Assembly: GCF_000427825.1 (NCBI RefSeq)
Contig: NZ_ATYT01000012.1
Coordinates: 1 to 64,000, forward strand
From: Thermocrispum municipale DSM 44069
GTDB taxonomy: Bacteria; Actinomycetota; Actinomycetes; Mycobacteriales; Pseudonocardiaceae
Direction: 5' to 3'
Length of the DNA: 64,000 nucleotides
Shown here: positions 1-8,524 of the stretch, one piece after another
Layout: each line of letters starts with the position of its first letter
Numbering within the stretch: position 1 is the stretch's first letter
The notes under the pieces: model-generated
The model's database searches: none
Told to the model about the DNA's origin: nothing
What the model saw: only the letters and a program-made list of their open reading frames with translations
Position numbers and translations under genes: made by a program

Positions 1-117
1 CCCGCCAGCCCTACCAACCCGACTACCGGCGAAACACGGCTACCGCTGCTTGACAAACACATTAGGCAGCCACCTGCCCGGACAAGTCGAACGGGTTCAC
101 GCCATCGGCCCTTTCGT

Positions 118-1467
118 CTAGAAGCCCAGCAGATCCGGCAACCAGTTGGACAGCTCGGGGATGAAGGCGACCAGCAGCACCACCGACAGCCCGGCGACGA
201 AGAACGGGCGGATGCCGCGCACCACCTCGAACAGCGGGACCCGCGCGATGCCTGCGGCCACGAACAGGTTCACCCCGACCGGCGGAGTCACCAGGCCGAG
301 CGCGAGGTTGACCACCATCATCACGCCGATGGTCGTCACGTCGACGCCCGCTTCGAGCAGCACCGGAGCCACGATGGGCACGAACAGGTACAACGCCGAC
401 ACCGCATCGATGAACGCACCGACGATCAACAGCAGAACCACGACGAGCAGCAGCACCAGCGCCTGGTTGCCCGCCAGCCCCAGCAGGGCGTTCGCGACGC
501 TCTCCGCGATGCGGTTGACCGTCACGACGTAGGCGAAGACCGATGCCGCGCCGACGATGGTCATCACGACCGCCGACTGGGCGGCCGAGGTGACCAGAAT
601 CCGGTAGAGGTGCGCCGCCTTGATCTCCCGATAGCCGAACACGCCGACAATCAGCGCGTAGGCCGCTGCCACCACCGCGGACTCGGTCGGAGTCACGACC
701 CCGCCGTAGATGCCCCCGAGGATGATCACCGGAACCAGCAGGCCGGGGATCGCCTTGGCGAACGCGGCCAGCAGGCCACGCAAGCCGCCCGGGCCTTCGG
801 CGTCCGCCGACACCTTGCTCGGCGCGGTGGCGGCCCCGGGGGAGTCGCCCGCAGGGGCGGCGGCACGCTCGCGCGGGAGGAAGAGCGCGGCGATGACCAG
901 CGCGATCGCCAGCAGGATGCCGGGAATGATCCCGGCGACGAACAGGCGCACGATCGACACGCCCGCGTAGTCGCTGACCACCACGGCGAAGACGATGAAC
1001 GCGATGCTCGGCGGCACGATGATGCCCATCGACCCCGCCGTGGCCATCAACGAGGTGGCGTGCCGCTTCTCGTAGCCGTGCCGCACCAGCGCGGGGATGA
1101 GGATGGACCCGATCGCGGCGACGGTCGCCGGGCCGGAGCCGGAGATGGCGGAGAAGAAGAACGCCGCCAGGATGACCACGATCGCCAGCCCGTGCTTACG
1201 CCTGCCGACACACGCGTGCGCGAAGTCCACCAGGCGACGGGAGATGCCCGCGTACTCCATGATCACGCCGGCCAGGATGAAGAACGGGATCGCCAGCAGC
1301 GTCTCGGACGACACGGACGCGGTGAAGACGCTGGGCACGACGGACAACATGTCCAGCCCGCCCATGGCGACCAGGGAGCAGACCGCGGCGATTCCGAGCG
1401 CGAACGCGACCGGGACGCCGATGAGCAACAGAACCAGGAAGCTGCCGAACAGCACCGCGCCGATCAC
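118..1467 (-). CDS. dctM: TRAP transporter large permease (DctM)
   Basis: The 449-residue protein is almost entirely hydrophobic, with about 12 membrane segments, and opens with the DctM/SiaM-type pattern (GSFLVLLLIGVPVAFALG). It keeps the family's GSGPATVAAIGSI stretch near residue 110 and TPPVGVNLFVA near residue 400. It is the ion-coupled transport subunit of a tripartite ATP-independent periplasmic transporter, normally for organic acids. Its start overlaps the end of the small permease gene by 4 bp, so the two are translationally coupled. It is the last gene of a dctP-dctQ-dctM operon divergent from a CoA-dependent catabolic operon, which suggests a carboxylate substrate; the exact substrate cannot be read. 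A Pro/Ala/Gly-rich loop around residues 205-230 is low complexity. Confidence 0.93.
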   Translation of the reverse strand: MIGAVLFGSFLVLLLIGVPVAFALGIAAVCSLVAMGGLDMLSVVPSVFTASVSSETLLAIPFFILAGVIMEYAGISRRLVDFAHACVGRRKHGLAIVVILAAFFFSAISGSGPATVAAIGSILIPALVRHGYEKRHATSLMATAGSMGIIVPPSIAFIVFAVVVSDYAGVSIVRLFVAGIIPGILLAIALVIAALFLPRERAAAPAGDSPGAATAPSKVSADAEGPGGLRGLLAAFAKAIPGLLVPVIILGGIYGGVVTPTESAVVAAAYALIVGVFGYREIKAAHLYRILVTSAAQSAVVMTIVGAASVFAYVVTVNRIAESVANALLGLAGNQALVLLLVVVLLLIVGAFIDAVSALYLFVPIVAPVLLEAGVDVTTIGVMMVVNLALGLVTPPVGVNLFVAAGIARVPLFEVVRGIRPFFVAGLSVVLLVAFIPELSNWLPDLLGF

Positions 1468-1964
1468 TGCTCAGCCTCCTCGCTCGGCTTGGTTTCCACG
1501 GTCGTGGTGGTGAAGCCGCTGCGCGCCGCCTCGATCGTCCGGTAGATGCCGAAGACCGCCCCGATCGGCAGCGCCAGCGTGAACAGCCACTGCGGTACTT
1601 CCATCGACGGCGTCGCGCGTCCGCTGTCGATCTGCCGCACGGCGAGGTCGAAGCCGTACCACAGCAGCACGACCAGGAAGACGATGACGGCCACGGCGAT
1701 CAGGGCCGTCATCGCGGTGCGTACCGCGCCGCGCACCTTCTGGTGCAGCACGGCGAACCCGAGGTGGGCGCCCTCGCGCAGGCCGATGACCGCGCCCATC
1801 ATCACCATCCAGATCGCCAGGTTCACGGTGAGTTCGCCGGTGAACGCCAGCGAGAGGTTGAAGAAGTACCTGCTCACCACGTTCACGAAAGCCACCACGG
1901 CGACCACCGCGAACGGTATGGCGGCGAGCAGGTTCTCCACCACGGCCAGTCTGCGTCCCCACAT
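1464..1964 (-). CDS. dctQ: TRAP transporter small permease (DctQ)
   Basis: A 166-residue membrane protein with four predicted helices, the standard size and topology for the DctQ subunit that holds the binding protein and large permease together. The motif FNLSLAFTGELTVNLAIWMVM around residues 35-55 matches the family pattern in which an E(L)...W segment follows the second helix. It lies between the binding-protein gene (3-bp gap) and the large permease gene (4-bp overlap). The tail is short, charged and cytoplasmic. No unusual features. Confidence 0.9.
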   Translation of the reverse strand: MWGRRLAVVENLLAAIPFAVVAVVAFVNVVSRYFFNLSLAFTGELTVNLAIWMVMMGAVIGLREGAHLGFAVLHQKVRGAVRTAMTALIAVAVIVFLVVLLWYGFDLAVRQIDSGRATPSMEVPQWLFTLALPIGAVFGIYRTIEAARSGFTTTTVETKPSEEAEQ

Positions 1965-1967
1965 GAC

Positions 1968-2972
1968 TCAGCCCTCCGGGCTCACGGCGCGGGTGAGCTC
2001 AGGTCCCCACACCTGCTGGTACTCGGCGTACAGCGGTCGCACGGACTCGCGGAATGCGGCCAGCTGCTCGTCACTGAGCTCGGTGACCTCCATCAGCTCG
2101 GCCTGCTCGCTGACCTGGGTCCGCTCGTTGTCGCGGTTCGACGAGATCTGGTACTCGTTGGCTTCCTCGGCCGCCTCGGTGACGATGCGCTTGTCCTGTT
2201 CGGAGAGCGCGTCGAACTCCTCCTTGTTCATCCCGAGCACCAGCGGGTCGTAGACGTAGTTCCAGATCGTCAGGTACCGCTGGACCTCGGCAAGCCCCGC
2301 CGAGGAGATGACGTCCATCGGGTTCTCCTGACCCTCGATGGTGCCCTGCTGCAGAGACGTGAAGACCTCGGAGAAGTTCATCGTCAGTGGGTTGGCGCTG
2401 AGGTCACGGAAGAAGTCGGTGAACAGCCCGATGCCCGGGATGCGGATCTTGATACCGGCCAGGTCGCCGGGGGAGCGGATGGGCCGGACGTTGTTGGTGA
2501 CCTGCCGGAAACCGCTCTCGCCGAAGCCGAGCATCTGCACGCCGTGTTCGGCGCACAGCCGCTCGTACGCCTCCCGCGCGCTGCGTTCGATCACCCGGTC
2601 GGCTTCCTCGTAGTCCCGGTACAAGAACGGCGCGTTGATCGCCCCGAACCGCGGATCGATACCCGCGTAGATGATCGTGGAGTTGTACGAGAAGTCCTTG
2701 TCGCCGTGCATCAGCTGCTCGACGCCCGCGGCCGGATCGCCCGCCGAGAGCTGCTCGTTGGTGAACACGTCGAGCTTCATGCGGCCGCCGGAGCGCTCTT
2801 CGAGCGTGTCGGCGAAGCGTTGCGCGGCCTTGTACCACGTCGACGACTCACCGGTCGTGACGGTCATCGTCCACGAGTAGGTCTCCTCGCTGGCAGCGTC
2901 CACCGCGGTGCAGCCACCGAGGGTGAGGCATGCGAGGACGGCGACGCCACGACGCCACGATTTCGACTTCAT
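1968..2972 (-). CDS. dctP: TRAP transporter substrate-binding lipoprotein (DctP)
   Basis: The ATG at 2972 is preceded by a strong GAGGAGA ribosome site and gives a 334-residue protein with a lipoprotein signal (basic MKSKSWRRG, hydrophobic core, LTLGGC lipobox, Cys at about residue 21). The mature part shows the DctP fold: the FADTLEERSGGRMKLDVF segment, LAGIKIRIPG (its Arg would clamp the substrate carboxylate), and SLQQGTIEGQENP. It would be anchored outside the membrane and deliver a carboxylic acid to DctQM. An open frame continues upstream to 3371, but that would bury the signal peptide and overlap the divergent regulator. Regulation probably runs through the IclR gene next door, given the palindrome at 3060-3076. 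Confidence 0.92.
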   Translation of the reverse strand: MKSKSWRRGVAVLACLTLGGCTAVDAASEETYSWTMTVTTGESSTWYKAAQRFADTLEERSGGRMKLDVFTNEQLSAGDPAAGVEQLMHGDKDFSYNSTIIYAGIDPRFGAINAPFLYRDYEEADRVIERSAREAYERLCAEHGVQMLGFGESGFRQVTNNVRPIRSPGDLAGIKIRIPGIGLFTDFFRDLSANPLTMNFSEVFTSLQQGTIEGQENPMDVISSAGLAEVQRYLTIWNYVYDPLVLGMNKEEFDALSEQDKRIVTEAAEEANEYQISSNRDNERTQVSEQAELMEVTELSDEQLAAFRESVRPLYAEYQQVWGPELTRAVSPEG

Positions 2973-3059
2973 TGTCCGTCTCTCCTCGTCCGCCCGAGCG
3001 AGGGCCATTCGATCGTGGGAGAGCGTTATCCACGCTGTCAACAGTTTGCGAGGCTTGGT

Positions 3060-3076
3060 GGTCCATGATGTGGACC
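3060..3076. promoter_or_regulatory. Palindromic operator candidate between dctP and the IclR gene
   Basis: A perfect 6-bp inverted repeat GGTCCA-(5 nt)-TGGACC lies in the divergent intergenic region, about 30 bp upstream of the IclR start. Further copies of the half-site follow at 3110-3116 (GGTCCAT) and 3180-3186 (ATGGACC). IclR-family regulators usually bind such short palindromes in divergent promoters. The sequence is directly seen; binding by the adjacent IclR protein is inference. Confidence 0.5.
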
Positions 3077-3105
3077 GATTGTCAAGCGGTGTTTCGGCGC
3101 TCATC

Positions 3106-4008
3106 ATGAGGTCCATGCGTCCCGAGTTGGCGGCCTCCCGAGTGTCTGATCCCGGCATCAGTGCACGTCGGTCCGCATCATGGACCATCGCGCACGCCGC
3201 CGAGACGGGCGACGAACCGCCCGGGTCGCAGAGCGTGCAGCGCACGCTCGTGTTGCTGAACCTGGTCGGCGTGCTGGCGCGGGATCGTCCGGAAGGCGTG
3301 TCGCTGGCCGAGCTCACCAGGGTCAGCGAGCGGCCGAAAGCGAGCGTGCGGCGGGCGTTGATCGCGCTCATGCACGCCGGCTACGTCGAGCAGGATTCGA
3401 AGACCGCGCGCTACCGCCTCGGCGTGCAGGCGGCGGTGCTCGGTGAGCTCGCCAGTCACGGGGCGGACCGGCTGGGTGAGGCCAGTACCGACAGCTTGAT
3501 CAGGCTGGCCGATGCGGCGGGCGACACGGCGTTCCTCACCGTGCGGCACGGCAGCTACGCGGTCTGCGCCCGGCGGCAGGAAGGGCCTGGGCCGATCCGT
3601 AACTTCGCGCTGGCCGTGGGGGACCGGCATCCGCTCGGCATCGGCGCGGGCAGCTTGGCGATCCTCAGCGCGCTGCCCGACGAGGAGGTCGAGCAGGTGA
3701 TCGCGGCGACCGCGGCAGCCCGGCAACGTTACCCGCGCTTCGACGACGAGACGATGCGCCGCCTGGTACGCCGGTCCCGGAAGAACGGCTACGCGCTCAA
3801 CGACGGCCTGGTCATCCCCGGCTCGTGGGCGATCGGTGTGGTGGTGCCCGACGCCGACGACCGCCCGGTGGCGGCGCTGAGCATCGCCAGCATCGCCGAG
3901 CGCCTGCGCGGTGCGCGTCGCGACGAGCTCGTCGAGTTGCTGCAGAGGGAAGCACACAACGTCCATTCGGCATTGCAGGCACTGCAGGCGCATCGGAGGA
4001 AGGCATGA
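3106..4008 (+). CDS. IclR family transcriptional regulator
   Basis: The protein has an N-terminal winged helix-turn-helix starting at SQSVQRTLVLLNLVGVL, with the recognition segment VSERPKASVRRALIALMHAGYVEQD, followed by the IclR effector-binding domain (TAFLTVRHGSYAVCARRQEG, SLAILSALPDEEV, SWAIGVVVPDADDRPVAALSIASI). The start is uncertain: ATG 3106, ATG 3115 and GTG 3142 are all in frame with poor ribosome sites, and 3106 gives 300 residues, longer than the typical 250-270. It ends in an ATGA overlap with the thiolase gene. As first gene of the catabolic operon and divergent from the TRAP genes, it probably controls both in response to the imported acid or its CoA ester. Confidence 0.88.
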   Translation: MRSMRPELAASRVSDPGISARRSASWTIAHAAETGDEPPGSQSVQRTLVLLNLVGVLARDRPEGVSLAELTRVSERPKASVRRALIALMHAGYVEQDSKTARYRLGVQAAVLGELASHGADRLGEASTDSLIRLADAAGDTAFLTVRHGSYAVCARRQEGPGPIRNFALAVGDRHPLGIGAGSLAILSALPDEEVEQVIAATAAARQRYPRFDDETMRRLVRRSRKNGYALNDGLVIPGSWAIGVVVPDADDRPVAALSIASIAERLRGARRDELVELLQREAHNVHSALQALQAHRRKA

Positions 4009-5177
4009 CAACGTCGCCGTGCATCATCGGCTGGGGTCATTCGCAGTTCGGCAAGGCCGCCGAGCCGACCGTGGAAGCGTTGCTGGCGCGGGTGACCGGG
4101 GAGGCGCTCGACCATGCCGGCATCGGCGCAGACGAGGTCGACGGCGTCTTCGTGGGGGTGTTCAACAGCGGCCTGTCGCGTCAGGGCTTCGAAGGCGCGT
4201 TGGTGGGAGCCGCGCAGCCCGAGCTGGCGACCGTGCCCGCGGTGCATGTGGAGAACGCCTGCGCGACGGGCTCCGCCGCGTTGTACACCGCACTCGATTT
4301 CGTCCAGTCCGGTCGAGGACGGATCGCCTTGGTCGCCGGCGCGGAGAAGATGACGCACGCCGAACCCGCCGTCCTCAACGACGTGCTGCTGAGCGCCTCC
4401 TATCGGGCCGAGGAAGAGCAGGCGGGCAGCTTCGCCGGGGTCTTCGGCGATCTCGCTCGGCGGTACTTCGACCGGTACGGCGACCACCGCGAAGCGCTGG
4501 CGCGGATCGCGGCGAAGAACCACGCCAACGGGGCAGGCAATCCGTACGCGCACCTGCGCAAGGACCTGGGCTTCGAGTTCTGCAACATCGTGTCCGACCG
4601 CAACCCCGTGGTGGCCGACCCGCTGCGGCGAACCGACTGCTCGTTGGTGTCGGACGGAGCCGCCGCCGTCGTGGTGGCCTCCCGGGACGTCGCGGTGAAA
4701 GCCCAGCGAGCGGTGACGTGGCGGGGGCGCGCGCACGCCAACGACCACCTGCCGCTGTCCCGCCGCGGAGACGTGCTGGTGTTCGGTGGCGCGCGGCGGG
4801 CCTTCACCCAGGCGATGACCGAGGCGGGAGCGTCGCTGACCGACCTCGACCTGCTGGAGACACACGACTGCTTCACCATCGCCGAGTTGCTGCAGTACGA
4901 GGCGTTCGGGTTGACCGAAGTCGGCAAGGGAGCGAGCGCGATCGAGGACGGACGGACACACCGCGGCGGCGAGCTGCCGGTCAACCCGTCCGGTGGGTTG
5001 AAGGCCAAGGGGCATCCCATCGGCGCGACGGGCATCTCGCAGCACGTGATGGCCGCGCTGCAACTCACCGGTGAGGCGGGCCAGATGCAGATCCCGGACG
5101 CCGCGCTGGCCGGTGTGTTCAACATGGGTGGCGTCGCGGTCGCCAATTACTTCTCGGTGCTGGAGCGGTGGCGGTGA
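4005..5177 (+). CDS. Thiolase-family enzyme (acetyl-CoA acetyltransferase / SCP2-type)
   Basis: A 390-residue thiolase fold protein. The nucleophile region is VENACATGSAALY (Cys about 86), and the C-terminal half holds ETHDCFTIAELLQYE and the family His motif KAKGHPIGATG near residue 335. The last strand reads FNMGGVAVANYFS, without the second catalytic Cys of degradative thiolases, as in the SCP-x-like subgroup. It likely performs thiolytic cleavage or condensation of an acyl-CoA made by the next gene's product. The start ATG has GGAGGA just upstream and overlaps the regulator stop codon. Substrate unknown. Confidence 0.88.
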   Translation: MTTSPCIIGWGHSQFGKAAEPTVEALLARVTGEALDHAGIGADEVDGVFVGVFNSGLSRQGFEGALVGAAQPELATVPAVHVENACATGSAALYTALDFVQSGRGRIALVAGAEKMTHAEPAVLNDVLLSASYRAEEEQAGSFAGVFGDLARRYFDRYGDHREALARIAAKNHANGAGNPYAHLRKDLGFEFCNIVSDRNPVVADPLRRTDCSLVSDGAAAVVVASRDVAVKAQRAVTWRGRAHANDHLPLSRRGDVLVFGGARRAFTQAMTEAGASLTDLDLLETHDCFTIAELLQYEAFGLTEVGKGASAIEDGRTHRGGELPVNPSGGLKAKGHPIGATGISQHVMAALQLTGEAGQMQIPDAALAGVFNMGGVAVANYFSVLERWR

Positions 5178-6739
5178 CCGAACAGCGGCGCGCGGTCAAT
5201 CTCGCGAACCTGCTCACCACGATCGCGCGACGGCTCCCGGAGCGCGACGCGGTGGTGCACGGGGCGGTGCGACTGTCGTGGCGGCAGCTCGATGCCCGGG
5301 CCTCGGCGATCGCCGAGCAGCTGCGGGCTCGCGGTATCAAGCGCGGCGACGCCGTGCTGGTGCACTCGCCCAACCATCACGAGCTGATCGCGACGATGTT
5401 CGGGATCTGGCGTGCGGGCGGGGTGCTTGCCCCGGCGAACTTCCGTCTCACCCCCGCGGAGGTCGCGGATCTGGCGGACCTGACGCAGCCCGCGGCCGTG
5501 GTGTGCCACGTCGACTACTCGCAGCACGCGGACGCTGTCGCGAAGGCTGCCGATCTCCGCGGCGACCCGCTGTGGATCGCGGCCCAGCCCGACGCGCCGG
5601 GCGCGATCGCGTCGTTGGTCGAGCCGACGGAGCCGGTGCCGGACGAGCCGGTCTGGAACGGCGACGCCGCGTGGTACTTCTTCACCTCGGGTACCAGCGG
5701 TCGGCCGAAGGCCGCCGTGTTGACGCACGACCACATGGGCTTCGTGATCAACAACCACCTGTGCGACCTGATGCCCGGCCTGGCCGCCGACGACGTGCAG
5801 ATCGTGGTGGCGCCGTTGTCCCATGGCGCAGGGGTTCACCTGCTGCCGCAGGTCGCCCGGGGCGCGAAGACCGTGCTGCCGACGTCGGAGAAGCTCGATC
5901 CCGCGGAGATCTGGCGGCTGGTGGAAGCCGAGCGGGTGACCAACGCGTTCACCGTGCCGACGATCCTGACCACGCTCACCCGCGCCCCCGAGGTCGACCG
6001 ACACGACCACAGCTCGCTGCGCTACGTGATCTACGCGGGTGCGCCGATGTACCGGGCCGACCAGGAGCACGCGCGCACGGTGCTCGGTGACGTCCTGGTG
6101 CAGTACTACGGGCTGGGTGAAGTCACCGGAGCCATCACCGTGCTGCCGCCGCAGGAGCACGACCGGACCCCGCCCGAAGGTGTCCCGTTCGGCACGTGTG
6201 GCTATCCGCGCACGGGAATGCGGGTGAGCATTCAGTCGGACGACGGTCAAGAACTGCCACCCGGCGAGCAGGGCGAGATCTGTGTCGCCGGGCCCGCGGT
6301 GTTCGCCGGATATCTGCGCAACGACGAAGCGAACGCGGCGGCCTTCCGCAACGGCTGGTTCCGCACCGGTGACCTCGGCATGGTCGACGACGAAGGCTAT
6401 GTGTACGTCACCGGCCGGGCGTCGGACATGTTCATCTCCGGCGGGTCGAACATCTACCCGCGGGAGATCGAGGAGCGCCTGCTCCTGCACCCCGGCATCG
6501 CCGAAGTCGCCGTGGTGGGTGTGCCGGACGAGAAGTGGGGCGAGATCGGCGTCGCGGTGTGCGTACCGTCCGACGATCCGTTGCCCACGGAAGACCTGCG
6601 GGAATGGCTCGGTCGGTCGCTCGCCCGCTACAAGATTCCCAAGCGCTTCGAGTGGTGGGACGCGATCCCGAAATCGGGCTACGGCAAGGTCGTCAAGCGC
6701 ACCATCCGCGAACGACTGCTCGACCGGGAGCAGGCATGA
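5174..6739 (+). CDS. Acyl-CoA synthetase (AMP-dependent, ANL superfamily)
   Basis: A protein of about 520 residues with the full adenylate-forming set: the phosphate loop YFFTSGTSGRPKAAVLTH around residue 175, YGLGEVTGA (A5) near 315, the hinge YVTGRASDMFISGG near 415, and the C-terminal PKSGYGKVVKR with the catalytic Lys. It activates a carboxylic acid as its CoA thioester. Two GTG starts are possible (5168 and 5174); 5174 has GGAG at a better distance and a 4-bp overlap with the thiolase stop. Beside the TRAP transporter it is the natural first catabolic step after uptake. The residues seen do not distinguish aromatic from aliphatic acid substrates. Confidence 0.92.
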   Translation: MTEQRRAVNLANLLTTIARRLPERDAVVHGAVRLSWRQLDARASAIAEQLRARGIKRGDAVLVHSPNHHELIATMFGIWRAGGVLAPANFRLTPAEVADLADLTQPAAVVCHVDYSQHADAVAKAADLRGDPLWIAAQPDAPGAIASLVEPTEPVPDEPVWNGDAAWYFFTSGTSGRPKAAVLTHDHMGFVINNHLCDLMPGLAADDVQIVVAPLSHGAGVHLLPQVARGAKTVLPTSEKLDPAEIWRLVEAERVTNAFTVPTILTTLTRAPEVDRHDHSSLRYVIYAGAPMYRADQEHARTVLGDVLVQYYGLGEVTGAITVLPPQEHDRTPPEGVPFGTCGYPRTGMRVSIQSDDGQELPPGEQGEICVAGPAVFAGYLRNDEANAAAFRNGWFRTGDLGMVDDEGYVYVTGRASDMFISGGSNIYPREIEERLLLHPGIAEVAVVGVPDEKWGEIGVAVCVPSDDPLPTEDLREWLGRSLARYKIPKRFEWWDAIPKSGYGKVVKRTIRERLLDREQA

Positions 6740-7602
6740 CGCGACGGGCGGGAGTTCCCCTGCGCCATCCTGGGCCGGTCGCCGAGGAGCGGATCGTCGT
6801 GGTCCCGACCCGGGTGTCCGTGCAGCGCGTGGAGATCCCGCCCGGTCGCAGACTGTCCGAGTACCTCCACGATGTGGTGTCCACGGCGGGGTGCGCGGGA
6901 GCCAACGTCGAGCTCGCGCACGGCAGCTTCGGCGCGTTGCGCTACGTCCACCCGGCCGTAGGCGAGGACCGCCCCGCGTTCTACAGCGAGGCGATCGAAC
7001 CGCCAGGGCCGTGCTTCGTGCAGGGCGGCGCGGCAACGGTCGGCACGCGCGACGGCGAAGGCTTCACGCACATCCACGCCACCTGGATCGACGGCCTCGG
7101 CCGGGTGCGCGGTGGACACCTGCTGCCCGAGTGCACGGTCGGTGACATCCCGATCGAAGCGACCGTGCGCCTGCTGCACGACGTGGCCTGGGTCAGCTCC
7201 ACCTGCCCGGAAACGATGATGCCGGCGTTCAGCCCTCGGGCCAGGCGCGGATGCGAACGTCCGCACGCGGTGTCCGCGCGGATCCGTCCCGGGGTCGACC
7301 TGTGCGATGCGGTGGTCGAAGTCGCCGGCAGAGCGGGCTTTCCCACGGCACGGGTGCGAGCCGGCCTCGGCAGCGTGGTGGGCGCTCGACTGCGCACCGG
7401 TGAAGGACGGGTGACCGAAGCCGACTGGCCCGCCACCGAGTTCACCTCGCTGGCCGGCACGGTGAGCGACCGCGACGTCAGCCTCGCCGCGGTCGCGGTC
7501 GACCGCAACGGGGACGTGCACTCCGGCGTGGTGATCCCCGGCCAGAACCCGGTGGCGGTGACCTTCGAGCTCTACCTCGAGGAGGGTGCTCATGACGGAT
7601 GA
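6736..7602 (+). CDS. Tandem PPC/DUF296 (PCC) domain protein
   Basis: A 288-residue soluble protein that looks like two diverged copies of the PPC (plants and prokaryotes conserved, DUF296) domain. The first (about residues 25-145) contains the signature FTHIHATWIDGLGRVRGGHLLPEC, with the conserved His pair and GGH. The second (about 175-285) begins AVSARIRPGVDLCDAVVEVAGRAGF and keeps the GLGSVVGARL strand but lacks the His motif. The domain is trimeric in known bacterial members, with no settled function. It starts within the ligase stop codon (ATGA) and its end overlaps the SDR start, so it is part of the catabolic operon. A role in binding or handling the CoA intermediate is only a guess. 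Confidence 0.78.
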   Translation: MTRRAGVPLRHPGPVAEERIVVVPTRVSVQRVEIPPGRRLSEYLHDVVSTAGCAGANVELAHGSFGALRYVHPAVGEDRPAFYSEAIEPPGPCFVQGGAATVGTRDGEGFTHIHATWIDGLGRVRGGHLLPECTVGDIPIEATVRLLHDVAWVSSTCPETMMPAFSPRARRGCERPHAVSARIRPGVDLCDAVVEVAGRAGFPTARVRAGLGSVVGARLRTGEGRVTEADWPATEFTSLAGTVSDRDVSLAAVAVDRNGDVHSGVVIPGQNPVAVTFELYLEEGAHDG

Positions 7603-8389
7603 CCGGCTCGCTGGGCGGGTGGCCCTGGTGTTCGGCGGCGGTGGCTCCTCCGACGGCGTCACCAACGGTCAAGCGGCAGCGATGACCTACGCCCGTGCGG
7701 GTGCCTCGGTAGCGGTGGTGGACATCGACGCCGCAGCGGCCCGGTGGAGCGCTGACGCCATCAACGACGAAGGCAACACCGCTGTCGCGCTGACCGCGGA
7801 CGTCACCGACAGCACCCAGGTCGCCGCAGCCGTCGCCGCGACGAAAGAAGCGTTCGGGGCGGTCGACGTGCTGCACAACAACGTCGGCGCGACGGTGCTC
7901 GGCACACCGGAGGAACTCAGCTACGAGCACTGGCAGAAGGCCTTCCAGCTCAACGTCGACGGCGCCTTCCTCGCCTGCAAGCACGTCCTGCCGTTGATGA
8001 TCGAGCAGGGACGCGGGGCGATTGTCAACGTCTCGTCGCTTGCCTCCATCCGGCACGTCGGCTACCCGTACCCCGCGTACATGGCGGCCAAGGCCGCGGT
8101 CAACCAGCTCACGGTGTCGGTGGCGTTGACGCACGCCAAACACGGCATCCGCGCCAACGCCGTCGCGCCGGGCTTCATCGACACACCCTTGGTCCGGCGC
8201 CAGCTGGCTTCGCAGGCCGGTTCGATCGACGAACTCCTCGCCGCCCGTAACGCGCTGAGCCCCACCGGCAAGATGGGCACGCCGTGGGATGTGGCGAACG
8301 CGAGCCTGTTCCTCGCCTCCGACGAAGCGGCCTACGTCAACGCGGTGTGTCTTCCGGTGGACGGCGGCATGGCCATGTCTACCGGGTGA
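7592..8389 (+). CDS. Short-chain dehydrogenase/reductase (SDR)
   Basis: A 265-residue classical SDR. The nucleotide-binding start GRVALVFGGGGSSDGVTNG departs from TGxxxGIG, with an insert in the glycine loop. NNVGA follows near residue 95, the catalytic Ser lies in NVSSLAS, and YMAAKAAV supplies the YxxxK pair. The acidic VVDID after the second strand suggests NAD(H) rather than NADP(H). It would oxidise a hydroxyacyl intermediate between the ligase and thiolase steps. ATG 7592 follows GAGGAGG and overlaps the previous gene by 11 bp; it is the last gene of the operon. Confidence 0.9.
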   Translation: MTDDRLAGRVALVFGGGGSSDGVTNGQAAAMTYARAGASVAVVDIDAAAARWSADAINDEGNTAVALTADVTDSTQVAAAVAATKEAFGAVDVLHNNVGATVLGTPEELSYEHWQKAFQLNVDGAFLACKHVLPLMIEQGRGAIVNVSSLASIRHVGYPYPAYMAAKAAVNQLTVSVALTHAKHGIRANAVAPGFIDTPLVRRQLASQAGSIDELLAARNALSPTGKMGTPWDVANASLFLASDEAAYVNAVCLPVDGGMAMSTG

Positions 8390-8524
8390 GCCGGTCGGGG
8401 TACTCGTGGCAGGAGCATGCTCGAAGTCAGAGGTGTTGGGACGGCGTTTTCGCGCAGCATCTAGACTCGGGCAATCGCCCGGAGAACACGGGCCGTACAT
8501 CTGTCAAGCCCCGAGGAGCACACG

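Noticed and set aside
1-117. Possible 3' end of a neighbouring gene at the window edge
   Set aside because: No coding signal or terminator could be supported in these 117 bases.
3026-3034. TTATCCACG resembling an E. coli DnaA box
   Set aside because: A single copy with a mismatch, in a host whose boxes should be TTGTCCACA; expected by chance.
2973-3371. Upstream extension of the DctP reading frame
   Set aside because: It would mask a clear lipoprotein signal and overlap the divergent regulator gene.
8412-8421. GAGCATGCTC palindrome after the SDR gene
   Set aside because: Only ten bases, no loop and no T-run; too weak to call a terminator or operator.
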